10,798 bases of DNA, from positions 1 to 10,798 of the forward strand of contig CAKSUH010000032.1 of the NCBI GenBank assembly GCA_934500855.1. Reading direction: 5' to 3'. Numbering within the stretch: position 1 is the first letter of the stretch; each line of letters opens with the position of its first letter. Of this stretch, positions 1-5,306 are shown piece after piece. The stretch is from an uncultured Eubacteriales bacterium. GTDB taxonomy: Bacteria; Bacillota; Clostridia; Oscillospirales; CAG-272. The notes under the pieces are model-generated. The model made no database searches, was not told the origin of the DNA, and saw only the letters and a program-made list of their open reading frames with translations. The translations under genes were made by a program, and so were the position numbers.

Positions 1-2
1 CG

Positions 3-662
3 GCAAGAGCATGCAACGATGTCATTTCGCGGCTGCGCCGCATCGGCAAGGAATATGATGTTTTGGATGAGTATGCCAAAGACAAATGTGTTGAGTTATT
101 GGAAAAGTTTACATATACCGCCCAAAACAGGAGAAACGGGGAAGAACCAAAAGTTGATATTATAATTGATGGTGATTACTGTTCCGGAATAAATTCATTA
201 AAAAGCGCACTGAATCATTTTGTCGACTTTTTGAATGATATTCATTATTGCGCGGTTGTTAAGCAAAGCGCAACACATACCTTTTTCTACGGAACATTAC
301 AGGATTTCAATAAAAACATCGGACCGAGATGCAGAAACGAAGTACAGTTGATTTGTAAATCTGAGCGGGAATTACAAGGTGGGGTATGTGAATATTGTGG
401 CAAACAAAATTGTGTCCTTGATTCAGCTCATGTTGTAGAACGCCCCGTTATCATTAAATCAATCCTAAAGAGATATGAAAAAAAGCCTGATTACTATGAG
501 GTCGATCTTGATGATTTTTTTACCTCTTTCAAAAAAGCACATATGCCAATTCGAGATAATATATTTTTCTTATGCAAGGAATGCCACAATAATTTGGACA
601 AGAAGAAAACCATTACAATTGATGATATAAAAAGAAAGCGAAAGGACTGTGCGATGAATTAA
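3..662 (+). CDS. HNH endonuclease-type protein, 5' end outside window
   Basis: The frame is open from the left edge of the window (codons from position 3) to TAA at 660-662. The real start is therefore upstream, and an internal TTG at 63 need not be used. The N-terminal part (about positions 3-245) is helical and ends in LKSALNHFVDFLN, like the core-binding helices of recombinases. The same pattern occurs in the next gene. The C-terminal half is cysteine/histidine rich: CEYCG, then DSAHVV about eight residues on, and later RDN...LCKECHNNLD. This is the Cys-Cys/His/Asn/His layout of zinc-supported HNH nucleases. Such proteins serve as restriction enzymes, McrA-like nucleases or element-borne nucleases. 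A restriction role is possible, but no methyltransferase is visible here. The gene is AT-rich compared with the core genes. The HNH assignment is fairly sure; the biological role is open. Confidence 0.7.
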   Translation, partial: ARACNDVISRLRRIGKEYDVLDEYAKDKCVELLEKFTYTAQNRRNGEEPKVDIIIDGDYCSGINSLKSALNHFVDFLNDIHYCAVVKQSATHTFFYGTLQDFNKNIGPRCRNEVQLICKSERELQGGVCEYCGKQNCVLDSAHVVERPVIIKSILKRYEKKPDYYEVDLDDFFTSFKKAHMPIRDNIFFLCKECHNNLDKKKTITIDDIKRKRKDCAMN

Positions 663-745
663 TCTCCTTGTTTCAAGGGATAATGGTTTTCCGGTATATA
701 TGGTATCAGGATAAATGTATTAAAACAAATTGAAAAGGAATGTAC

Positions 746-1021
746 ATGATGCGGGACCAATTTAAGAAATATTTAATTCAAAAAGGATATAAAGAAAAGA
801 CAGAATCCGGGAAGCCCAGCACTGTAGAGGATTACTGCAAGCGGATTGATTTTGTCTGTGATGTGGAGCACTGCTCATGGGACCAATTGGCACACAATAT
901 TGATGAAGTGGTGTATCGGTATGATATTGGCGGTAGTCAAGAAGATATTGGAAATCGCTCTCACCGTGCTGTAATCAATGCTTTGAAACGATTTCAAGAG
1001 TACTGTCGCCTGCTCCCATAA
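746..1021 (+). CDS. Small helical protein of unknown function, paralogous to N-terminus of upstream HNH protein
   Basis: About 91 residues, soluble, no membrane segment. Three ATG codons lie close together (740, 746, 749). AAGGA at 735-739 abuts the first but sits 6 nt before the second and 9 nt before the third, so 746 or 749 is preferred. The sequence contains a DYCKRIDFV segment, a GGSQEDIGNRSH stretch, and ends in AVINALKRFQEYC. This resembles the spacing of DVISRLRRI and LKSALNHFVDFL in the upstream protein, so both probably carry the same helical domain, here standing alone without a nuclease part. It lies 83 nt downstream of the HNH gene on the same strand and is followed by a strong terminator. 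I recognise it only as a type of small protein found in clostridial accessory DNA. A DNA-binding or accessory role beside the nuclease is a guess. Confidence 0.65.
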   Translation: MMRDQFKKYLIQKGYKEKTESGKPSTVEDYCKRIDFVCDVEHCSWDQLAHNIDEVVYRYDIGGSQEDIGNRSHRAVINALKRFQEYCRLLP

Positions 1022-1037
1022 CATAGTAATAAAAGTG

Positions 1038-1080
1038 GCTGTTGCAATCGTTCATTCCGAACTGATTGCAACAGCTTTTT
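1038..1080 (+). terminator. Rho-independent terminator after the small helical gene
   Basis: A perfect 12-bp stem (1038-1049 with 1064-1075, arm GCTGTTGCAATC) encloses a 14-nt loop and is followed directly by five T (1076-1080). It starts 16 nt after the stop codon at 1021 and most likely ends the HNH/small-gene transcript. The recombinase remnant downstream has no visible promoter of its own. Confidence 0.85.
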
Positions 1081-1131
1081 ATTTCAAAATACCTGCTTTC
1101 TTTTTTTCGTTTTTTTGGATTGCCTTTATCA

Positions 1132-1539
1132 CTCCGCTTGTATCATAATAATGCGACTGGAAAGGTTTCCGATGAATGGTTTATGGAATTGTCCCATGAA
1201 TATGACACGGAACGGGAAACGCTCAAGCAGAGAATCAGTATGTTGCAGGAGCAACTTCGTGAAAGGGATCGGAAGCAAATCGGACAGGAAACTTTTGTAA
1301 AAGCAATCCGGAAATTTATGGAGATGAAAACACTGACCGGACCACTGCTCAATGAACTGATTGAAAAGACAGAGGTCTCCAAGGTGGCGGGAAGCGGGCG
1401 AAATCGGACGCAGAGAATAAAAATCTGCTATCGTTTTATTGGTTACTTGGAATTGCCAATTGATTTTCTTGATGCCCCTTATTCCGCAGAAACACGGCAG
1501 GGCGTAGAGATCACCTATCTGACTTCTGCTACAGCATAA
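1132..1539 (+). pseudogene. C-terminal remnant of a large serine recombinase (DUF4368 type)
   Basis: The recognisable part starts near LRLYHNNATGKVSDEWFM and runs through a long coiled coil (about residues 20-65 of the stump). It then reaches a tail containing LLNELIEKTEV and IKICYRFIGYLELP. Together these match the extreme C-terminus of TnpX/Tn4451-like large serine recombinases, whose last part is the DUF4368 domain. Intact members have roughly 500 or more residues with an N-terminal catalytic resolvase domain. Neither that domain nor the zinc-ribbon recombinase domain is present, so the stump cannot recombine DNA. The open frame extends back to 1066, but those codons fall inside the terminator of the preceding gene and do not look homologous. 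A deletion joint therefore probably lies at about 1081-1132. The intact enzyme would have integrated or excised the element. Confidence 0.75.
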
Positions 1540-1562
1540 AAAAGGCTTCCCGCCAAATGAGC

Positions 1563-1602
1563 AAAAAAGAGTAGAGATAACAAAAATCCGTTATCTCTAC
1601 TC
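1563..1602 (-). terminator. Rho-independent terminator of tRNA-Leu
   Basis: A perfect 13-bp inverted repeat (1569-1581 with 1590-1602, GAGTAGAGATAAC) with an 8-nt loop. Read on the minus strand it is followed by six T (plus-strand A at 1563-1568). It begins 4 nt past the CCA end of the tRNA. Confidence 0.88.
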
Positions 1603-1606
1603 GAAA

Positions 1607-1694
1607 TGGTGCGGGCAAGAGGACTTGAACCTCCATGAAATTGCTTTCACTAGAACCTGAATCTAGCGCGTCTGCCAATTCCGCCATGCCCGCA
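1607..1694 (-). tRNA. tRNA-Leu (anticodon CAG)
   Basis: An 88-nt gene including encoded CCA (minus-strand end at 1607-1609). The acceptor TGCGGGC pairs fully with GCCCGCA. The anticodon arm CTAGA / TTCAGGT / TCTAG places CAG at plus positions 1659-1657. The long variable arm is that of a class II tRNA. It reads the leucine codon CUG. It has its own promoter upstream (1754-1782) and a terminator directly behind, so it is a single-gene unit. Confidence 0.97.
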
Positions 1695-1753
1695 TATGTA
1701 TGATTGAGTCAACTGACCGTTTTAACACGGACGCCGTTGCATCAAACGAATAT

Positions 1754-1782
1754 ATTATATCAGCTTTTGCCCGATTTGTCAA
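1754..1782 (-). promoter_or_regulatory. Sigma-A-type promoter of tRNA-Leu
   Basis: On the minus strand there is an exact TTGACA (plus 1777-1782) and an exact TATAAT (plus 1754-1759) separated by exactly 17 nt, about 60 nt before the mature tRNA 5' end. This is a full consensus vegetative promoter, as expected for a stable RNA gene. Confidence 0.92.
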
Positions 1783-2216
1783 GGGGGTTTTTGAAATTTC
1801 TTTTGCTTTCCGCTGATTTTTTTCAAAAGCCCGAGCGGAGACGGTCAGCTTCCGCGCTCATAGTTCCGGTTTTTAGGACAAAACGGCTCGAAATCAATGG
1901 CAATCCGTGCCGACTGCGGAGCGCTATCATGATGCAAGCCGCTTTCCAACCGATGTGCGGGGACGCCTCATTTTCATGGATGCGGATAGAGGGAAGGGGC
2001 AGAAAAAATTCTTGTGGTCGATCTTGCGTCGACGGCGGCGGAAAAATGCAGAATGGTAGGGGGATTCCGACCTTTTTGCGCGCTCTGCGCGGCTCAAACG
2101 GTCGCAGGAAGGAAATTGGACAGGCGAAATAAGGCGGAAAAACGCGACTTTTTGTCCGATTGGGCGTATCAGCGAAAAAAATCTTGCTTTTCAACAAACT
2201 TTTTTTCAAAAAACTC
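1783..2216. other. Intergenic region between divergent tRNA units, no gene recognised
   Basis: Several open frames cross this stretch on both strands. They run into tRNA sequence, lack convincing ribosome sites and have compositions of no known family, so I call none of them. The last 40 nt are A/T-tract rich and may act as an UP-element for the tRNA-Glu promoter. Nothing else is recognised. Confidence 0.6.
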
Positions 2217-2245
2217 TTGCATTTTCCAAGAAAATGTGCTATACT
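2217..2245 (+). promoter_or_regulatory. Promoter of the tRNA-Glu/tRNA-Ala unit
   Basis: TTGCAT at 2217-2222 and TATACT at 2240-2245 with a 17-nt spacer, placed 19 nt before the tRNA-Glu 5' end. T- and A-tracts lie just upstream. Each box differs from consensus at a single position or two, consistent with a strong vegetative promoter. Confidence 0.85.
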
Positions 2246-2264
2246 ATACGGGTCAGCAAATGTT

Positions 2265-2339
2265 GGCCCCTTAGTCAAACGGTCAAGACGTCGCCCTCTC
2301 ACGGCGAAGATATGGGTTCGATTCCCGTAGGGGTCACCA
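2265..2339 (+). tRNA. tRNA-Glu (anticodon CTC)
   Basis: A 75-nt gene with encoded CCA. The acceptor GGCCCCT pairs with AGGGGTC (one G-U). The anticodon stem TCGCC/GGCGA encloses CTCTCAC, placing CTC at 2298-2300. The T arm has the GGTTCGATTCC core. It reads GAG. It is first in a two-tRNA transcript. Confidence 0.97.
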
Positions 2340-2393
2340 ACACTTTGAATTGCTGTAGCTGTAAATGAAACCGTGCAAACGATTTTCCTTTTT

Positions 2394-2469
2394 GGGCCAT
2401 TAGCTCAGCTGGGAGAGCGCCAGGTTCGCAATCTGGAGGTCAGGGGTTCGATCCCCCTATGGTCCACCA
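2394..2469 (+). tRNA. tRNA-Ala (anticodon CGC)
   Basis: A 76-nt gene with encoded CCA. The acceptor GGGCCAT / ATGGTCC includes the G3-U70 wobble pair that marks alanine tRNAs. The anticodon loop TTCGCAA gives CGC at 2427-2429, reading GCG. It lies 54 nt after tRNA-Glu without a promoter between, so the two are co-transcribed. Confidence 0.97.
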
Positions 2470-2477
2470 CATAAAGC

Positions 2478-2506
2478 TTCCCGATGTCAAAGCATCGGGG
2501 ATTTTT
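2478..2506 (+). terminator. Rho-independent terminator of the tRNA-Glu/Ala unit
   Basis: Stem CCCGATG (2480-2486) with CATCGGG (2493-2499), extendable by a T-G and a T-A pair, with a 6-nt loop and then five T at 2502-2506. It starts 8 nt past the tRNA-Ala CCA. Confidence 0.87.
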
Positions 2507-2653
2507 CGTTTGCTGATGATGCGCGAGTTGCTTCCTTTACCGATGATTCGCGCCCTGACCGGATTGCTTTATCCGTTGCAGCACTGCCTGCTGTCATCAA
2601 GCAATCGTTTCGGACAGAAACAACCACCGACAATCAAACAAACTGATATCAAC

Positions 2654-2730
2654 CAGACCAAGGCAACACCGCACAGAGGTTCCGACGGTGCAAAAGGCTC
2701 CGACGGAACCCGCAAGGTGTTGCCTGTCTG
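2654..2730 (+). promoter_or_regulatory. Long interrupted hairpin in leader of the 40-codon peptide gene
   Basis: Nested pairings form one arm: CAGAC (2654-2658) with GTCTG (2726-2730); A2661-T2725 plus GGCAACACC (2662-2670) with GGTGTTGCC (2716-2724); GGTTCCG (2678-2684) with CGGAACC (2704-2710); and possibly CGG (2686-2688) with CCG (2700-2702). The structure ends 7 nt before the GGAGG of the following gene. Two smaller hairpins (2521-2553 and 2560-2575) precede it. It matches no riboswitch class that I can recall. A cis-regulatory RNA, an attenuator or a DNA repeat are all possible. Confidence 0.5.
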
Positions 2731-2753
2731 TATTTTCGGAGGATTTTGACTTT

Positions 2754-2876
2754 ATGGAGACCGCGCATTCCGCAACCCGTTTTTATGTTGCCCCCGTAGC
2801 CGATGTGGTCGGGGAGACCTCGGATTTTATGACCTCATCCCTCAGCCTGCAGAATATTCAGGGCGAATGGGACTGA
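2754..2876 (+). CDS. Small 40-residue peptide, unknown function
   Basis: ATG at 2754 follows GGAGG (2738-2742) at 11 nt, slightly long but clear. The peptide starts METAHSATRFYVAP, continues ADVVGETSDFMTSS and ends in an acidic GEWD. It has no membrane segment or signal peptide. The Y-x-x-P-x-x-x-V-V pattern followed by a Ser/Thr-rich middle resembles short peptides of unknown function that I associate with gut Clostridia; this is recollection of a pattern, not a family match. It lies 66 nt before the surface-protein gene on the same strand, and both have good ribosome sites, so they are probably co-transcribed. An upstream in-frame ATG (2688) falls inside the hairpin and is unlikely to be used. 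Precursor peptide, leader peptide or small regulator all remain possible. Confidence 0.5.
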   Translation: METAHSATRFYVAPVADVVGETSDFMTSSLSLQNIQGEWD

Positions 2877-2942
2877 TTTTCCCGTTCTGAGCGCAAACAG
2901 ACCCCGGGAACAGAGAATAGGAAAAAGGAGACGGAAAAGAAC

Positions 2943-4031
2943 ATGAGAATGAACCTGACGAAACAGACTCCGAAACACCTCGCGAAACAAAAAATGACCC
3001 CCGGATTTTTCGGGAAGCTCCTGTCTATGGTCGGATTGCTGAGCCTGCTGCTCGGCTGCGTAAGCCTGCCCGCCCTCGGAGCGGCGGAAACAACGCCCTC
3101 CGTGCGGATTGAACACCATAACCTTGCCTTCGGAAACGAGGTGTACCTGCTCTATGCCGTCAAAACCGAGGGGGTCGGAAAGACCGACAAGCCCTTTATG
3201 GAATTTCGCGTTGAAAACGAGGATCTGTCCTCTCCCGATGCGGTTTGTCGGGAGTTCGAGTACCGCCCGCTGGATGAGGGAGATACGGAACCCTACTATA
3301 TCTTTGCCTTTACAAAACTGAACGCCGCGCAGATGGCGGATACGGTCTACGCCCGCGCGGGTGTGACGGTGGACGGCGTGACCTACTACAGCGAAACGGA
3401 CGCCTACAGCATCTGCGAGTATGCGGCAGGGAAGTTGGGATTGATGCGCGAAAAAACCGCAACCGAGGACCAAGCTCTGCGCGAACTGTTGCAGTCCATG
3501 TTGGAATACGGAAGCATGGCGCAGAAGTATCTGAAGTATCGGACTGACTGCCTTGCAACGGAATACTGCCTGACCTTCGGAGAGGATGAAACGCCGACGG
3601 CAGGGATTCGGTACGAAACGAAAGCAGACGGGACGGCGGAAGCGGTCGGATACGATGGGACCGAGGGAAGAGTGGTCATTGCAAGGACGGATCCCGAAAC
3701 GGGCTTGCGGGTGACCTCGATCAGAGCGAAAGCCTTTATGGGAAACAAAACCATCACGGAGGTAGTGATTCCGGAGACGGTGGAAACGATCGGAGACGAG
3801 GCGTTCAAGGGATGCTCGAACCTGAAGAAAGTATCGCTTCCCGCGTCCCTGACCAAACTCGGGCGGTTATCTCTCCCGGACGGAGACCAACTGGAACAGC
3901 TTTACTATGCGGGTACGGTGAATCAACTGGAAACGCTTATGGCAAACAGCAAAGGCTGGGCGATGACTTATCAGTACTACTTTGTATGCGGCGACGGTGA
4001 AGAGTACAGACATTATTCTCCCGAGTTTTGA
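2943..4031 (+). CDS. Secreted BspA-type leucine-rich-repeat surface protein
   Basis: 362 residues. AGGAG (2926-2930) precedes ATG 2943; a second ATG at 2949 is an alternative start. A basic N-terminus is followed by a hydrophobic core (about 22-38) ending LLGC at 36-39. This would serve as a lipobox with Cys39 lipidated, although an ALGA signal-peptidase-I-type site lies just behind at 44-47. Residues about 53-210 form a domain I have seen in exported proteins of gut Clostridia, with the signature YAVK..., ADTVYARA, VTYYSETDAYSICEYA and a MLEYGSMAQKYLKY helix. Residues 257-307 are two BspA/LRR_5 repeats (AFMGNKTITEVVIPETV, IGDEAFKGCSNLKKVSLP). The end has the YYAGT...W...Y.F.CGDG motif that often closes such LRR stretches. 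The likely role is adhesion or carbohydrate/protein binding at the cell surface. No sortase signal, S-layer or dockerin module is present. Confidence 0.85.
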   Translation: MRMNLTKQTPKHLAKQKMTPGFFGKLLSMVGLLSLLLGCVSLPALGAAETTPSVRIEHHNLAFGNEVYLLYAVKTEGVGKTDKPFMEFRVENEDLSSPDAVCREFEYRPLDEGDTEPYYIFAFTKLNAAQMADTVYARAGVTVDGVTYYSETDAYSICEYAAGKLGLMREKTATEDQALRELLQSMLEYGSMAQKYLKYRTDCLATEYCLTFGEDETPTAGIRYETKADGTAEAVGYDGTEGRVVIARTDPETGLRVTSIRAKAFMGNKTITEVVIPETVETIGDEAFKGCSNLKKVSLPASLTKLGRLSLPDGDQLEQLYYAGTVNQLETLMANSKGWAMTYQYYFVCGDGEEYRHYSPEF

Positions 4032-4062
4032 TGAACGGCGCGGGGATTTCAAAGCAAATCCG

Positions 4063-4099
4063 ACAGCGGCACTCAATCGAACGGATTGGGTGCCGCTGT
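4063..4099 (+). terminator. Terminator-like hairpin after the surface-protein gene
   Basis: A 16-bp stem (4063-4078 with 4084-4099, starting ACAGCGGCAC) with one T-G wobble and a 5-nt loop, 31 nt after the stop codon. No clear T-run follows (only ATCTGTATATAT), so it is an imperfect intrinsic terminator or a transcript-stabilising hairpin. Confidence 0.65.
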
Positions 4100-4170
4100 A
4101 TCTGTATATATCCGATCAGGCAAAGGACGCTCCCGAACGCGCTGTGACAGTGGGCGGTTCGGATATGCGA

Positions 4171-4227
4171 AACGCCCGAAGCAAGCTGTAAATCTGCAAA
4201 ACTGCAAATCTGCATTCTTCGGGCGTT
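4171..4227. repeat. 11-bp inverted repeat enclosing four tandem 8-mers
   Basis: The arms AACGCCCGAAG (4171-4181) and CTTCGGGCGTT (4217-4227) are exact complements. The loop contains four consecutive 8-nt units starting at 4186, 4194, 4202 and 4210: CTGTAAAT, CTGCAAAA, CTGCAAAT, CTGCATTC. The element lies between convergent transcripts (surface protein on plus, HPr-like operon on minus). On the minus strand the stem is followed by TTTCGCAT, so a weak terminator function is possible. Confidence 0.6.
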
Positions 4228-4285
4228 GGGGGGTCCGGCATCGGCGGAGTTCCTGTCCTCGGAAACGCCGACGCGGGCTTTGGGA

Positions 4286-4528
4286 TTACTCCTCTTCGTG
4301 CGGGTCGGAGTCGTCGACGATGTAGTCCTTAATCAAACGGTAAATTTCGTTTTCGGATTCGCAGAACACCTGGTTCCACTCCATGGTGTACATGGCTCCC
4401 AGAAGAGACTTTCCGTTGACGGTGAAGTTTTCCCCATCGGTCAGGGTGATCTTTCCGGCGTTCTTGCTTGCCATCTTGACAAAGTTGTTGACATCGCTCA
4501 TGGTATCAAGTCTGATTCTGTATCTCAT
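4286..4528 (-). CDS. HPr-like protein lacking the phosphorylatable histidine
   Basis: 80 residues. The sequence follows the HPr fold pattern: MSDVNNFVKMASK (first helix region), then GKITLTDG, then GKSLLGAM (39-46), and an acidic C-terminus. In PTS HPr the first helix is preceded by a GxHARPA loop with the catalytic His15; here that loop reads LDTMSDV and has no histidine. The segment around Ser41 (KSLLGAM) matches the HPr-kinase Ser46 region. The protein is thus probably not a sugar-phosphate carrier but a regulatory relative, in the sense of Crh, although not Crh itself. Its ATG (4526-4528) overlaps the Nudix stop TGA (4525-4527) as ATGA, with a GGA-rich ribosome site some 8 nt upstream, so translation is probably coupled. 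It is the last gene of the minus-strand operon. Confidence 0.75.
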   Translation of the reverse strand: MRYRIRLDTMSDVNNFVKMASKNAGKITLTDGENFTVNGKSLLGAMYTMEWNQVFCESENEIYRLIKDYIVDDSDPHEEE

Positions 4529-5145
4529 TTTTTCTTCCTTTCTTGCGGGTCCCCATGACCGTTCAGTTTCGGCTTGCGGTTCCCGTCTTTGCTTTTTTCT
4601 TTTCCGTAAACAGTTTTCGGAGCAATGGCGCGAGTATTTTCGGCGCTCTCCATACGATCATTTTCATCTGCCGCACCTCCCTTTTTGCAGTTGGTTTCTG
4701 CTAAAGGATATGCTGTGCGGCGTTTTTTTGTGCTCAGGACCCGCAGGGCGGCGCGCAGGATCCGTCGGTCGTTTTCGTGCGTCAGGACTTTTTCCGCTTC
4801 ATCCAGCGGAATCCATTCCACTTCGGCGATTTCGCCCTCTTGCGGATGGGTTTCGGTCTGCTTGGTTTCCGTGAGGAAATAGACAACCTCTTTCTTGACC
4901 CCCGGCATCGGGCAATAGTGCACGGTCCGTCGGAAACCGCAGGTAGGGGAGAGGCGGATCCGTACCGCCGTTTCCTCCATAACTTCGCGCATGGCGGTCA
5001 TGGTTTCCGTTTCTCCCTTTTCCATGTGACCCTTCGGAAAGGAGCGGTGCCCGCCTGCTTTATGACGGATCATCAGAATATACGGTTTTCCGTCTTTCGG
5101 GTCGCGCCGTATGACCAGCGCCCCGCAGGATTTTTCATGCTTCAT
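4525..5145 (-). CDS. Nudix hydrolase, Ap4A-hydrolase-like, with an unusual 3' extension
   Basis: 206 residues as read. AAAGGA (plus 5153-5158) lies 7 nt before ATG 5145. The Nudix box spans 39-61 (G39, E45, R53-E54, E57-E58), with Ala60 in place of the usual Gly. The preceding KSCGALV and HRSFPKGHMEKGE match bis(5'-nucleosyl)-tetraphosphatase-type enzymes, which cleave dinucleoside polyphosphates using Mg2+ bound by the box glutamates. Members have about 135-150 residues, and the fold here should end near residue 138. The remaining 65 or so residues are hydrophilic, low in complexity and overlap the spoVM-like gene. An A7 run (plus 4723-4729) sits at codons 139-141. A -1 shift there stops after about 160 codons at TGA 4666-4664, overlapping the spoVM-like ATG. 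The tail is therefore of doubtful function. The Nudix call itself is sure; the substrate is inferred. Confidence 0.88.
   Translation of the reverse strand: MKHEKSCGALVIRRDPKDGKPYILMIRHKAGGHRSFPKGHMEKGETETMTAMREVMEETAVRIRLSPTCGFRRTVHYCPMPGVKKEVVYFLTETKQTETHPQEGEIAEVEWIPLDEAEKVLTHENDRRILRAALRVLSTKKRRTAYPLAETNCKKGGAADENDRMESAENTRAIAPKTVYGKEKSKDGNRKPKLNGHGDPQERKKK
4563..4667 (-). CDS. spoVM: SpoVM-like spore-coat-assembly mini-protein, nested in the Nudix 3' tail
   Basis: A 34-codon frame: ATG at 4667-4665, TGA at 4565-4563. A near-perfect ribosome site GGGAGG (plus 4676-4681) lies 8 nt before the ATG. The peptide begins MKMIVWRAPKILAPLLRKLF. Aligned without gaps to Bacillus SpoVM (26 residues, beginning MKFYTIKLPKFLGGIVRAML as I remember it), Met1, Lys2, Pro9, Lys10, Leu12 and Arg17 are identical, and the basic residue 7 and hydrophobic positions 15, 16 and 19 are conserved in kind. 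Known SpoVM is an amphipathic helix that recognises the curved forespore membrane and anchors SpoIVA; Pro9 matters for that. Here the helix is followed by a basic tail of about 14 residues. The gene is entirely inside the Nudix frame and is followed 34 nt later by the HPr-like start. Length makes any homology call uncertain, but start, spacing and residue pattern agree. Confidence 0.75.
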   Translation of the reverse strand: MKMIVWRAPKILAPLLRKLFTEKKKAKTGTASRN

Positions 5146-5205
5146 GACGCGTTCCTTTGGTGGGATGTTTGGAAGGGAGAGGAAAGACCTTGGAGGCGCA
5201 GGGAG

Positions 5206-5274
5206 ACCCCTTTCGGAGGGGTGCTCAACGCGGCAAAGCCGCTATTGACAAGATTTTGCGTTGCAAAATCTGTC
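5206..5274 (-). repeat. Row of three hairpins in the Nudix operon leader
   Basis: Three back-to-back inverted repeats: ACCCCT/AGGGGT (5206-5211, 5217-5222), GCGGC/GCCGC (5230-5234, 5238-5242), and AGATTTTGC/GCAAAATCT (5251-5259, 5263-5271) extended by GAC/GTC with one bulged A. They lie downstream of the minus-strand promoter at 5469-5498, hence in the transcribed leader. This serial-hairpin look suggests a dispersed intergenic repeat or a structured leader. There is no coding sense. Confidence 0.55.
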
Positions 5275-5306
5275 ACCTACCCTCCAAACCTCCCTGACCC
5301 TCCCCG

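Larger units (their letters stand above)
1..1562. mobile_element. Remnant end of an integrated element (candidate)
   Basis: Three facts suggest acquired DNA. The block is visibly richer in A and T than the infB-nusA side of the window. It carries an HNH-nuclease-type gene and a small gene of accessory character. It ends in the C-terminal stump of a large serine recombinase, a class whose gene commonly lies at the end of an integrative element. The right border should lie between the recombinase stop at 1539 and the tRNA-Leu terminator that begins at 1563. I found no duplicated attachment sequence inside the window, and the left end is outside it. The element is an inference from context, not a delimited feature. 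Confidence 0.4.

Noticed and set aside
1823..2302. 159-codon minus-strand frame between the tRNAs
   Set aside because: It starts inside tRNA-Glu, has no ribosome site, and its product resembles no family.
4186..4217. Four 8-mers considered as a CRISPR-like or iteron array
   Set aside because: The units are contiguous without spacers and far too short for CRISPR. No replication gene is near, so iterons are unsupported.
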